This document shows positions 34,838 through 43,325 of a stretch of DNA of 64,000 bases, piece by piece; position 1 is the stretch's first letter; each line of letters starts with the position of its first letter. The stretch is taken from positions 1 through 64,000 of the forward strand of contig JBMOGA010000016.1 in the NCBI GenBank assembly GCA_049318625.1, read 5' to 3'. This DNA comes from JBMOGA01 sp049318625 (GTDB lineage: Bacteria > Pseudomonadota > Alphaproteobacteria > Rhizobiales > Hyphomicrobiaceae). Made by a program: the position numbers and the translations under genes. The notes below the pieces were generated by a model that was not told where the DNA came from, did no database searches, and was given only the letters and a program-made list of their open reading frames with translations.

Positions 34838-35299
34838 ATGCCGACCAACGTTCTCAGGCAATCCTCGAAGCGTTCGGCCAAGCCGGCGGCGGGCGGGAGA
34901 ACGCCGGCCGCGGCTGCGCGCATCGTGCTCGTGCGTGCGGCGGCGGTGGAGATCCGCGTTCGCCTGCTCGACACCACCACCGCCGACCGCATCTGGGCCG
35001 CGCTGCCGATCCGCTCGACCGCGGAGATCTGGGGCGAGGAGATTTTTTTCGAGACGACGGTGGAGAGCGGTCGCGAACGCCAGGCCCGGGCGATCGTGAA
35101 GCCGGGTGAGATCGCCTTCGCGCCGGACCGCGATGTGATCGCGATCGCCTACGGTCGTACCCCGTTGTCCAAGAAGGGCGAGACGCGGCTGTGGTCGCCG
35201 TCCAACATCTGGGGCGAGGCGCTCGACGACGTCCGCCAGTTGGCGAGCGTCCGGCCGGGCGCGCAGGTCGAAGTGGTCGCAATGGCCGACCCGGTCTGA
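34838..35299 (+). CDS. Cyclophilin-like fold protein (PF04126-like)
   Basis: A 153-residue protein. After a basic N-terminal stretch of about 25 residues, the core is beta-rich: VEIRVRLLDTTTADRIWAAL, then AEIWGEEIFFET, PGEIAFAPDRDVIAIAYG and RLWSPSNIWGEALDD. This matches the TM1367-type cyclophilin-like family. Proteins with this fold are not prolyl isomerases by default, and their activity is unknown. It starts 22 bp after the ketosynthase on the same strand, so a functional link is possible. Confidence 0.75.
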   Translation: MPTNVLRQSSKRSAKPAAGGRTPAAAARIVLVRAAAVEIRVRLLDTTTADRIWAALPIRSTAEIWGEEIFFETTVESGRERQARAIVKPGEIAFAPDRDVIAIAYGRTPLSKKGETRLWSPSNIWGEALDDVRQLASVRPGAQVEVVAMADPV

Positions 35300-35324
35300 T
35301 CGCGGCGGGACGGCGCGCGTCGTC

Positions 35325-36380
35325 TCAGAGGGGGCGTTCGCCGGCGTGCGCCGGGGCCAGTTGCGGGACGCGCGCGGCAATCAGGGCTGCGAGGTCGTCG
35401 AGCGGATTGCCGGCATAGGGCGTCACAGTGCGGAGCAAGGCGGCGAGGCGGTCGGCATCGAGGGACCGGATCGCGGCGGTCGCCAGCCGGCCGTCGCCCG
35501 CGAGTGCGGCGCGATAGGCGGTCTCGTCGGCGGAGAGGGCCAAGCGCTCCGGTGTCAGTGCGATTACGGGGCGGCGGGCGAAGACGCCCTCGGACACCAT
35601 CGAGCTCGAGTCGGCCGTCACCAGTATGGCGTCGGCAGTGCCGAACACCTGCCAGAGCCGGGGCGCGGCCGGGTCGCGCACATCGACGAATTGTGCGATC
35701 GGGCTTTCGGGCTCTCCGGCCAGCGTCGCCAGTCGGTCGCTGAGCGCGGGCGCCGTGCGCCGCGAGTTGGAGACGATCCAGCGGACACCGTGGCGGGTTG
35801 CCGTGCCCGAAATCAGCGTGACGAGGGCGTCCCAGTCGGCGGTCTCGAAGCGGCAGCCCGCCGCGTCGCCGCCGATGGCGAGGCCGATGGTTGGGGGCAG
35901 GCCGGCCGGCCAGCGCCGCGGATCGGCCGGCGGACCAAAGGTGTCGGGGTCGAACGGGGCGGGCTTGGCGGCGAACGCGTGGCGCGGCCGTCCGGCGTTG
36001 CCGGCGTAGGAGGTGAGCACCAGCGCGAAGTCCTTGGCGCGGAACTGGCGCAGCGACCCGTAATGCAGATTGGGAATGGACCGCAGGCGGGCGATGGCGA
36101 TGCTCGCCGGCATCGTCTCCGCGCCGGCCGATACGACGACGTCGGCGGCGGGCACCGTCTCGGCGCCGATCCCGTAGATCAGCTGGAGCACGAGCCGCGG
36201 CGGCAGTCCGCTGCGGGTGATCCAGGCGGCGGCGCGGCCCGGCCAGCGGCCGCGGCGGACGGCGAGGCGCGCCATAACGGTCTGGCGCTTCCGGCCCAGT
36301 GCCGCCGCAATGCCCTCGGACAGATTGAAATGCCCCGGCCGCCCGTCCGACACGATGAGAATGCGGAGGGGTGTCGGCAT
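35325..36380 (-). CDS. ELM1-family (mitochondrial fission ELM1-like) protein
   Basis: A 351-residue protein. The N-terminal ILIVSDGRPGHFNLSEGIAAAL is the hallmark of the bacterial ELM1 family. A glycosyltransferase-like two-domain fold is suggested by SAGAETMPASIA and GLAIGGDAAGC and by the C-terminal TADSSSMVSEGVFARRPVIAL, a nucleotide-sugar-site-like segment. The plant relative affects mitochondrial division; in bacteria the role is unknown and a glycosyltransferase is likely. GAGAGG precedes the ATG. Convergent with the cyclophilin-like gene. Confidence 0.85.
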   Translation of the reverse strand: MPTPLRILIVSDGRPGHFNLSEGIAAALGRKRQTVMARLAVRRGRWPGRAAAWITRSGLPPRLVLQLIYGIGAETVPAADVVVSAGAETMPASIAIARLRSIPNLHYGSLRQFRAKDFALVLTSYAGNAGRPRHAFAAKPAPFDPDTFGPPADPRRWPAGLPPTIGLAIGGDAAGCRFETADWDALVTLISGTATRHGVRWIVSNSRRTAPALSDRLATLAGEPESPIAQFVDVRDPAAPRLWQVFGTADAILVTADSSSMVSEGVFARRPVIALTPERLALSADETAYRAALAGDGRLATAAIRSLDADRLAALLRTVTPYAGNPLDDLAALIAARVPQLAPAHAGERPL

Positions 36381-36604
36381 CGGCCTCTCGTCTTCGGGGC
36401 CAGGTTCGGCCGCCCGGTTGTGCTCGCGCGATCTGTCGTAGCGCGATCCCGGCGGCCCGCCAACGGCGTCGGCGGGACAGGGGCGGGCGCCTGCGGGCAG
36501 ATACCGGATTTCTGCACGGCAGTCGCGCCGGAGCGGCTCTTTCCGCGGCGGCGATCCGGCGGCCAACTGGCGGCGCGGGTGTGGCTGCGGTGGGATCGAG
36601 GACG

Positions 36605-36748
36605 ATGCGGAACCTGTACGAATTGCATGGCCGGCGCCTCCTGGTGACCGGGGCGAACGGCGGGATCGGGCGGGCGTTCTGCCGGATCGCGGCGAGCTAC
36701 ATGACCGGCAGCATTTTGGACGTGAACGGCGGCGTGTACATGAACTAG
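36605..36748 (+). pseudogene. Internally deleted SDR relic, 47 codons
   Basis: The frame joins the start of a short-chain dehydrogenase directly to its end. It reads MRNLYELHGRRLLVTGANGG, then IGRAFCRIAA, which is the NAD-binding TGxxxGIG loop. It jumps at once to SYMTGSILDVNGGVYMN, the standard SDR C-terminus. Roughly 200 central residues, including the Ser-Tyr-Lys catalytic set, are missing with no frame change. It is flanked by the ELM1 gene and an FAD protein gene. A deletion between short matching sequences would explain it. I call it a relic, not a functional small protein. Confidence 0.8.
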
Positions 36749-36782
36749 CCTGTCCGCCATCGACCGCTTGCCGGGGGCGCCC

Positions 36783-38363
36783 ATGTCAGAGATCCATCAC
36801 GTTGCCCTGGTCGGCTGCGGCTTCACCGGCACCAGCGCGTTCTTCCAGCTGGTCGACCGCTGTCCGGTCCGCGAGATCACGATTTACGAGGCCTCGGGGC
36901 GGTTCGGGCCGGGCTATCCCTACCAGTCGGACGAGTGCCCGGACTATCTGATCAACAACACCACCGACACCATGTGCCTGGTGCCGGCGAACCGGCGGGC
37001 TTTCATCAACTGGCTCGGCGATCATCCGGAACTGGCGGGCGACGGCGACGCCAAGGGGCACCTGCCGCGCGCGACCTACGGACGGTTCCTGGAGGATGTG
37101 GTGGCGGCGACGCGAACGGCGGCGGCCATCAAGGGCATTCGGGTCAACCTGATCCCCCACGAGGCGACCGCCATGCGGGAGCGCGGCGGCAAGGTGGAGA
37201 TCGACTCCCGGGCCGGCACGGTGGTCGCCGACGCCGCCATCCTGACGACTGGGCGCTGTCCCGATCGCAACGACTATGCGGTGCCGCCGGCCGGCGCCGC
37301 TGCGCGCTACATCGCCAACCATGTCCGGACCTCGGCGTTCGACGACCTGCCGCTCGATGCGAGCGTGCACGTGCTCGGGGCCTCGCTCAGCGCCTACGAT
37401 GTCGTCAACCGGCTGTTCGCGCCCTCGACCGGCTGCCGGTTCGAGCGGGCGGCGGGTGGGGACCTCACGTTCGTGGCCGGGCCCAATCAGCGCCGGGTCG
37501 TCTTGTGCTCGCGGAGCGGGCGGCTCAAGCGGATGCAGAGCCGCGCGCCGGCGGCGCTCAACCGGCGACACTTCACGCTCGAGGCCTTGCGCGCGACCGC
37601 TGCGGCCCAGGGGCTTTCGCTGGCGGATCTGGGCCAACTGGTTCAACAGGAGGCGGTGGCGCACGGTGCGGTCGTCGACTGGGATGGCGCGCTGGACCCC
37701 TATCGCGGCTGCGCGAGCGCAGAGGCCGTCAACGCGCGGGCGGGCGAACTGCTCCAGAAGGGTATCGCCGCGGTTGCCCAGGGTGGCACCGGCAATTTCC
37801 TCGTCGATTTCTTCGGCAACGCCCAGATCACCATCTGGGACGCTTTCGCCGAACGGCTGCTGGCGGCCGGGGACGAGACCGCGTACCGGGCACACTACGA
37901 GACGGCCGTGCTGAGCTTTGCGGCCCCTTGCCCGGTGCCGACGGCCGAGCGGCTCCTGGCCTTGCACCGCGCCGGCCGGTTGCGCCTCGTCGCCGGTGTG
38001 GGTGACGTAGCGCTCGCGCCCGATGCCACCCACTACGCCATCCGGCACCGCCATGGCGTCGAGCGGGCGACCACGGTGGTGAACGCGACGGGGGCGCTCG
38101 AACGGCGCGTGCGCAGTCCGGATCAGCCACCGTTGATCCGGGAGCTGGTGGCGGAGGGGCTGCTCGCGCCCTACCGGATCGGCGGCCAGGAGGCGAACGG
38201 GGCAGCGGTCGACATGACGACGCTCCGGGCCGAAGGCGCCCGCAACATCTACCTAGCCAACATGCTGCTGTGGGGACCGGGCTTCTTCACCAGCTCGGCT
38301 TTCCTGATGGCGACACTGGTCGAACGGATCCTGCGCGGGATGTTTCCGGCGAAGGCGAATTGA
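36783..38363 (+). CDS. FAD/NAD(P)-binding protein, 526 aa
   Basis: The N-terminal dinucleotide loop is VALVGCGFTGTSAF (G11 to G16), followed by the FAD-type ITIYEASGRFGPGYPY and by the signature DYLINNTTDTMCLVP. A second Rossmann-like block VHVLGASLSAYDVVNRL is in the middle, and ERATTVVNATGALERRV near the C-terminus. This fits the FAD-NAD(P)-binding family PF13454, whose members include oxidoreductases of unclear substrate. The start ATG is chosen after the GGGGGCGCCC stretch. It is not clearly in an operon. Confidence 0.82.
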   Translation: MSEIHHVALVGCGFTGTSAFFQLVDRCPVREITIYEASGRFGPGYPYQSDECPDYLINNTTDTMCLVPANRRAFINWLGDHPELAGDGDAKGHLPRATYGRFLEDVVAATRTAAAIKGIRVNLIPHEATAMRERGGKVEIDSRAGTVVADAAILTTGRCPDRNDYAVPPAGAAARYIANHVRTSAFDDLPLDASVHVLGASLSAYDVVNRLFAPSTGCRFERAAGGDLTFVAGPNQRRVVLCSRSGRLKRMQSRAPAALNRRHFTLEALRATAAAQGLSLADLGQLVQQEAVAHGAVVDWDGALDPYRGCASAEAVNARAGELLQKGIAAVAQGGTGNFLVDFFGNAQITIWDAFAERLLAAGDETAYRAHYETAVLSFAAPCPVPTAERLLALHRAGRLRLVAGVGDVALAPDATHYAIRHRHGVERATTVVNATGALERRVRSPDQPPLIRELVAEGLLAPYRIGGQEANGAAVDMTTLRAEGARNIYLANMLLWGPGFFTSSAFLMATLVERILRGMFPAKAN

Positions 38364-38521
38364 GCGGCCGTGTTGACCGGGGCGGCGAAACGGCGTTAGT
38401 GCGCGGCGGCGGATCGCAATCAAAAGTGGTGCCGACGGCATCGCTTTGCCGTTTTCCCGCCGCGTTGTCGCGAAATGAAATCCGAACACGCTGCCAGGCG
38501 CCGCGTGAGGGAGAGAAGCGC

Positions 38522-39361
38522 ATGAAATTCAAGACGCTATTGGCGGCTGTTGTGGCTGTCCTGGCTATCGCGGGCTCGCTGGCGACCGACGCGTCGGCGC
38601 AACGCCGCGACCGCGGCCTCGACCGCGAGTGGGTGCTGCTCGGTGAGCGCGAGGTCGACTTCCGGGTCGACCGGGACGTCATCGACATCCGGCGGGCGGA
38701 AGACTGGTATCGGGACCGCGCCTTCCGTGAGCTGCATTTCGTCGCAACGGGCAACGACGTGTACATGCTGGATGTGCGCCTCGTGTACTTCAACGGCTAT
38801 GCGGAAGATTTGCGGATCGACCGGCTGATCCGGCGCGGCGAGCAGTTGCCGGTCAATCTGCGCGGCGAGCGCAGCTACGTCCAGCGCATCGAGATGGTGT
38901 ACCGGACCCGGCCCAACTTCCGTGGCAAGGCCGTCTTGAAAGTGTACGGCGAGCCGGCCCGCCGCGTTCCGCCGCCGCCGCCACTCGCGGCCGTGTCGCC
39001 CGGCGGACGCGGGACCTGGGTCGAGCTCGGCTGCCAGCAGGTGGCGTTGTTCAAGAAGGACCGGGATTCGGTCAACGTCGGCCGGCGCGAGGGCCGCTTC
39101 AAGGCGATCCGCTTGCACGTGCGCGGCGCCGATGTCGAGATTCTCGATCTGACGGTGGTCTACGGCAACGGCGAACCGGACAAGCTCGAGGTGCGCCAGT
39201 TCCTGCGTGAGGGCGAGCGGACGCGGCCCCTCGATCTCAGGGGATGGGAGCGCGCGATCAATCGGGTCGATCTCGTCTACCGCTCGAAGGTCGATCCGCT
39301 GGCGATCGTCGCCAAAGGCCGGATCAGCCAGGCGAAGGTGTGCGTCGAAGGGCTCGACTGA
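38522..39361 (+). CDS. Exported protein with two repeated beta domains
   Basis: A 279-residue protein. The signal peptide is MKFKTLLAAVVAVLAIAG, cleaved after DASA. The mature protein is two similar domains of about 110 residues: the first from WVLLGEREVDFRVDRDVIDI, the second from WVELGCQQVALFKKDRDSVNV. Both continue through a strand with MLDVRLVYFNG or ILDLTVVYGNG and end IEMVYRTRP or VDLVYRSKV. A Pro-rich linker (RVPPPPPLAAVSPGG) separates them. This looks like a duplication of a DUF2541-type domain. Function unknown. GGGAGAGAAG precedes the ATG. Confidence 0.72.
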   Translation: MKFKTLLAAVVAVLAIAGSLATDASAQRRDRGLDREWVLLGEREVDFRVDRDVIDIRRAEDWYRDRAFRELHFVATGNDVYMLDVRLVYFNGYAEDLRIDRLIRRGEQLPVNLRGERSYVQRIEMVYRTRPNFRGKAVLKVYGEPARRVPPPPPLAAVSPGGRGTWVELGCQQVALFKKDRDSVNVGRREGRFKAIRLHVRGADVEILDLTVVYGNGEPDKLEVRQFLREGERTRPLDLRGWERAINRVDLVYRSKVDPLAIVAKGRISQAKVCVEGLD

Positions 39362-39390
39362 AGTCTGAACCGGACACGAGAATGTGAAGC

Positions 39391-39428
39391 GGGCGTGCAG
39401 GTTTGTGACCTGCGCGCCCATGTTTTTT
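39391..39428 (+). terminator. Rho-independent terminator, exported duplicated-domain gene
   Basis: A 12-bp stem GGGCGTGCAGGT/ACCTGCGCGCCC (39391-39419, one G-T pair, TTGTG loop) followed by ATGTTTTTT. It lies about 30 bp past the stop codon. Confidence 0.9.
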
Positions 39429-39676
39429 GGAGCGCTCGACGGATAGCTTGCCGGCGGCGGATGACGCCGGCCCGAGTCAGGCCATGACGGGGATGCGATC
39501 GATCGAGGTGCGGGCGCTTCGCGTCACCGCCGAGAGGGAAACGCGCCGCCCGATAGCATGATCTGGCACGTGCGCCTTGCGCGGAGATCGGATCGCGGTC
39601 GCGATCCATCGGCGGTGGCGCGGTGCAGGTCGGCGGACGTCCTCCATATGGCATCGTATGCGGGAGCCTGGATATT
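39429..39676. other. Intergenic region before doxX
   Basis: About 250 bp with no credible gene. The bases just before doxX (CCATATGGCATCGTATGCGG and GGATATT) are AT-richer and may carry its promoter. No clear operator or RNA gene is seen. Confidence 0.3.
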
Positions 39677-40072
39677 ATGACGAACACGTTGGATAAAGTT
39701 TCGCCGTACGTTCTGAGCGTGCTGCGGGTGATGTCCGGACTGCTGTTGTTGCAGCACGGCACGATCAAGTTCCTGAGCATCCCGGTCGGGCCCATGAACA
39801 ACACCGACCCGACGAGCCTGTCCGGCATCGCCGGCATGATCGAGCTGGTGTGCGGCCCGCTGCTGATCCTCGGACTGTTCACAAGGCCGGTGGCATTCCT
39901 GGCGTCGGGTTTGACGGCGTTCGCCTATTTCCTGGCGCATGCGCCCCGCGGTTTCTATCCGATCCTCAACGGCGGCGAGTTGGCGGTGCTCTACAGCTTC
40001 GTGTTCCTGTATCTGGCCGCGGCCGGTGGCGGGGCGCTCAGCCTCGACCGGCTGTTCCGCCGATCGGAATGA
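39677..40072 (+). CDS. DoxX-family membrane protein
   Basis: A 131-residue protein with four hydrophobic helices. It opens VLRVMSGLLLLQHGTIKFL, the DoxX signature, followed by GMIELVCGPLLILGLFTRPVA and FAYFLAHAPRGFYPILNGGE. DoxX-like proteins form small membrane complexes tied to thiol or quinone redox chemistry, but the individual function is unassigned. The start ATG follows GGATATT; GGAG lies 13 bases earlier. Confidence 0.88.
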   Translation: MTNTLDKVSPYVLSVLRVMSGLLLLQHGTIKFLSIPVGPMNNTDPTSLSGIAGMIELVCGPLLILGLFTRPVAFLASGLTAFAYFLAHAPRGFYPILNGGELAVLYSFVFLYLAAAGGGALSLDRLFRRSE

Positions 40073-40093
40073 GCCGGCGGCGCGCCGGCCTCC

Positions 40094-40855
40094 TCAGTAG
40101 AACGCCAACCGGGCCATCGCACCATCCACGGGAATGTTGGTGCCGCTGATGTAGGCGGCGCGCGGTGACGCCAGGAACGTCACAAGATCGGCGAGCTCCT
40201 CGGGCTCGCCGAACCGCCCCATGGGGATGTTCTCGGCGATGAACTTGGCGCGCGACTCTTCCGTCGGGTGGAGGCGCTTGAGGATCTGCTCGCTGTTGAT
40301 GCGTCCGGGTGCGATGCAGTTGACGGTGATGCCGAAGGGAGCGACCTCGGCGGCGAGGCTGCGCGACCAGGCGATCAGCGCGACCTTGGCCGGGATCGAG
40401 GCATTGAGCGTCTTGGCGGCGGTGGCGCCGCTCAGGTTGATGATCCGGCCCCAGCGGGCGCGCCGCATGGCCGGAACGACATGGCCGCTCAGTTCGCGGG
40501 CGGCATGGAAGTTGAGCGCGAAGGCCTCTTCCCAAACCTCGGGGCTGTCGTCCGGACCGAGCGGTCGCGATCCGCCGGCATTGTTGACCAGCACTTCGAT
40601 GGGCCCGACGGCGGCCTCGGCGTCGCGCGCCACGCGTGCTCTGTCTTCGGCGCGCGTGAGATCGGCGGCGAGTGGCACCGGCTGTGTGCCGCCGGCGGCG
40701 ACGACGGCGGTGGCGACCGCTGTCAGCGCTTCGGGACGGCGCGCCACCAGTACCAGGGTGGCGCCTTCGCGGGCGAGGCTCAGCGCTGCGGCCCGGCCGA
40801 TCCCTTCTGTGGCCCCGGTGACGAGACAGCGACGGCCGGTGAGACCGAGATCCAT
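40094..40855 (-). CDS. SDR-family protein lacking the catalytic Tyr
   Basis: A 253-residue classical-SDR-sized protein. The cofactor loop is TGATEGIG and the structural NNAG is present. In the catalytic block LSGATAAKTLNASIPAKVAL the Ser142 and Lys157 are present. The Tyr four residues before the Lys is replaced by Ser153, and the Ser-to-Lys spacing is three residues shorter than in the SDR at 54554. It still has the substrate-loop features GRFGEPEE and VDGAM. It may use another residue, bind cofactor without catalysis, or be a distinct clade. CAGGAG precedes the ATG. It lies downstream of tex on the same strand. Confidence 0.85.
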   Translation of the reverse strand: MDLGLTGRRCLVTGATEGIGRAAALSLAREGATLVLVARRPEALTAVATAVVAAGGTQPVPLAADLTRAEDRARVARDAEAAVGPIEVLVNNAGGSRPLGPDDSPEVWEEAFALNFHAARELSGHVVPAMRRARWGRIINLSGATAAKTLNASIPAKVALIAWSRSLAAEVAPFGITVNCIAPGRINSEQILKRLHPTEESRAKFIAENIPMGRFGEPEELADLVTFLASPRAAYISGTNIPVDGAMARLAFY

Positions 40856-40882
40856 GGTTGCGCGCTCCTGTTCAGTGGACCG

Positions 40883-43210
40883 CTACCGCTTGCCCTGCTC
40901 CTGAGCTTTGCGCAAGGCGGCGGCGAAAGCGCTCTCGCCGGCCGGCTCGGGCTTGCGGGCCGGGGCGCCAGCGGTGCGCATCGGGCTGCCACCCTGCGGC
41001 GCGGGGCGCGCCGAGCCCGCACCCGTCGAAGCGCCGGGCTCGATGGCGCCGGACCGCATGGTCAGCGCGATGCGTTTGCGCGGGGCGTCGACCTCCTTGA
41101 CGCGGACCTTGACGACATCGCCGGCCTTCACGACCTCGCGCGGGTCCTTCACGAAGCGGTCCGCCATCTCCGAGATATGGACGAGGCCGTCCTGGTGGAC
41201 GCCGATGTCGACGAACGCGCCGAAGTTGGTGACGTTGGTGACGACGCCCTCGAGGGCCATGCCGGGCTTCAGGTCGGAGAGCTTCTCGACGCCCTCCTGG
41301 AAGGTGGCGGTCTTGAACTCGGGACGGGGGTCGCGGCCGGGCTTCTCGAGCTCGGCCAGAATGTCCGTCACGGTGGGGATGCCGAAGCGATCGTCGGCGT
41401 AGGCCTGGGGTTTCAGGGCCTTGAGAAACGCGCGGTCGCCGATCATCGACTTGAGCGGGCGCCCGGTCGATTTCGCGATCCGCTCGACGACGGGATAGGC
41501 CTCCGGGTGCACGGCCGAGCCGTCGAGCGGGTTGTCACCGCTCATGATGCGGAGGAATCCGGCGGCCTGCTCGAAGGTCTTCGGGCCGAGACGCGGCACC
41601 TTCTTGAGGGCCGCGCGCGATTTGAAGGCGCCGTTGTCGTTGCGATGGGCGACGATGTTCTCCGCCAGCGTTGCATTGAGGCCGGCGACGCGGGCCAGCA
41701 GGGCGGGCGAGGCGGTGTTGACGTCGACGCCGACCGAGTTCACGCAGTCCTCGACCACCGCGTCGAGCGAGCGGGCCAGCCCCGCCTGGTCGACGTCGTG
41801 CTGGTACTGGCCGACGCCGATCGCCTTCGGCTCGATCTTCACGAGTTCGGCGAGCGGGTCCTGGAGGCGGCGCGCGATCGACACCGCACCGCGCAGCGAG
41901 ACGTCGAGATCGGGGAACTCCTTGGCCGCGAGTTCGGACGCCGAGTAGACCGATGCGCCCGCTTCCGACACCATGATCTTGGTCAGCGCGAGCTGCGGCA
42001 TCGCCTTCATGAGATCGGCGACGAGTTTGTCGGTCTCGCGGCTCGCCGTGCCGTTGCCGATGCCGACCAGTTCGACCTTGTGCTTCATCGCGAGGGAGGC
42101 CAGCGCCGCCAGCGCGCCCTGCCAGTCGCGGCGCGGCTCGTGCGGGTAGATGGTGGTGGTGGCGAGCAGCTTGCCGGTCGGGTCGACGACGGCGACCTTG
42201 ACGCCGGTGCGGATGCCGGGATCGAGCCCCATGACGGTCTTCGGCCCGGCGGGGGCCGCGAGCATGAGATCCTTGATGTTCTTCGAGAACACCGAGATCG
42301 CTTCGGTGTCGGCGCGCTCCTTGAGGCGGGTCATGAGATCGACCGAGAGCGAGATCGAAAGCTTGGTGCGCCAGGCGAGCCGGGCGGTGTCGGCCAGCCA
42401 CTTGTCGGCGGGCCGGCCCTGGTCGCGGATGGCGAACGCGACCATGACGCGGGCCTCGGCGGGATGGGGCTTGCCGGCCTCGACGGGCACGTCGAGATCG
42501 AGATCCAGGATCGATTCGTTCCGGCCACGGAGCAGGGCCAGGGCGCGGTGCGAGGGCAACTCGCGGATCGCCTGGGAGAACTCGAAGTAGTCGGAGAACT
42601 TGGCGCCCTCGGTCTCCTTGCCCTTGACGAGCTTGGAGGAGAGGCGGCCGTTCTCCCACAGCCATTCGCGCAGGCCGCCGACGAGGTCGGGCGCCTCGCC
42701 CATCCGCTCCATGAGGATCGCGCGGGCGCCGTCGAGCGCCGCCTTGGGATCGGCGATGCCCTTGTCGGCCGAGACGTAGCGCTGGGCCTCGGTCTCGGGC
42801 ACCAGAGTGGGGTTGGCCAGCAGCGCATCGGCCAGCGGCTCGAGGCCGGCCTCGCGGGCGATCTGCGCCTTGGTGCGCCGCTTCGGCTTGTAGGGCGCGT
42901 AGAGGTCCTCGAGTTCGACCTTGGTGTCGGCGCCGCCGATGGCGCGGGCGAGATCGGGAGTCAGCTTGCCCTGGTCCTCGATGCTCTTGAGCACCGTCGT
43001 GCGGCGCTCCTCGAGTTCGGTCAGATAGCCGAGCCGCTCCTCGAGCTTGCGCAGTTGGGTGTCGTCGAGGCCGCCGGTCTTCTCCTTGCGGTAGCGGGCG
43101 ATGAAGGGGACCGTCGCGCCCTCCTTCAAGAGATCCACCGCGGCGGCGACCTGGCCGACGCCGACACCGGCGCCGAGTTCGGCTGCGATCCGGGCGTTGA
43201 TGCGATCCAT
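40883..43210 (-). CDS. tex: Tex-family RNA-binding transcription accessory protein
   Basis: A 775-residue protein. The N-terminal helical Tex domain has LLKEGATVPFIARYRKEKTGGLDD. The YqgF-like RNase-fold part has VMGLDPGIRTGVKVAVVD. A helix-hairpin-helix pair has VNTASPALLARVAGLNATLA. A C-terminal S1 domain has GMALEGVVTNVTNFGAFVDIG and VHQDGLVHISEMAD. A Pro/Ala/Gly tail of about 55 residues follows. Tex binds nucleic acids and is linked to transcription-translation processes. CGGAGG precedes the ATG. The arrangement and size are standard for the family. Confidence 0.95.
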   Translation of the reverse strand: MDRINARIAAELGAGVGVGQVAAAVDLLKEGATVPFIARYRKEKTGGLDDTQLRKLEERLGYLTELEERRTTVLKSIEDQGKLTPDLARAIGGADTKVELEDLYAPYKPKRRTKAQIAREAGLEPLADALLANPTLVPETEAQRYVSADKGIADPKAALDGARAILMERMGEAPDLVGGLREWLWENGRLSSKLVKGKETEGAKFSDYFEFSQAIRELPSHRALALLRGRNESILDLDLDVPVEAGKPHPAEARVMVAFAIRDQGRPADKWLADTARLAWRTKLSISLSVDLMTRLKERADTEAISVFSKNIKDLMLAAPAGPKTVMGLDPGIRTGVKVAVVDPTGKLLATTTIYPHEPRRDWQGALAALASLAMKHKVELVGIGNGTASRETDKLVADLMKAMPQLALTKIMVSEAGASVYSASELAAKEFPDLDVSLRGAVSIARRLQDPLAELVKIEPKAIGVGQYQHDVDQAGLARSLDAVVEDCVNSVGVDVNTASPALLARVAGLNATLAENIVAHRNDNGAFKSRAALKKVPRLGPKTFEQAAGFLRIMSGDNPLDGSAVHPEAYPVVERIAKSTGRPLKSMIGDRAFLKALKPQAYADDRFGIPTVTDILAELEKPGRDPRPEFKTATFQEGVEKLSDLKPGMALEGVVTNVTNFGAFVDIGVHQDGLVHISEMADRFVKDPREVVKAGDVVKVRVKEVDAPRKRIALTMRSGAIEPGASTGAGSARPAPQGGSPMRTAGAPARKPEPAGESAFAAALRKAQEQGKR

Positions 43211-43325
43211 GGCCAGCCTCCGTGTTGCGAGGCGCCGGGTTAGCGCCGTTCGCAGGCGAAAAGAAGGGGGCGTGGCCGCTTGCCCCCAGGCACCGGAGCC
43301 GGGCCGGGCTCGGCGCCGGCAGCGG

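Noticed and set aside
40268..43243. 991-codon open frame on the plus strand
   Set aside because: Antisense to tex and the neighbouring SDR; the translation has no family features, while tex is clearly recognisable.
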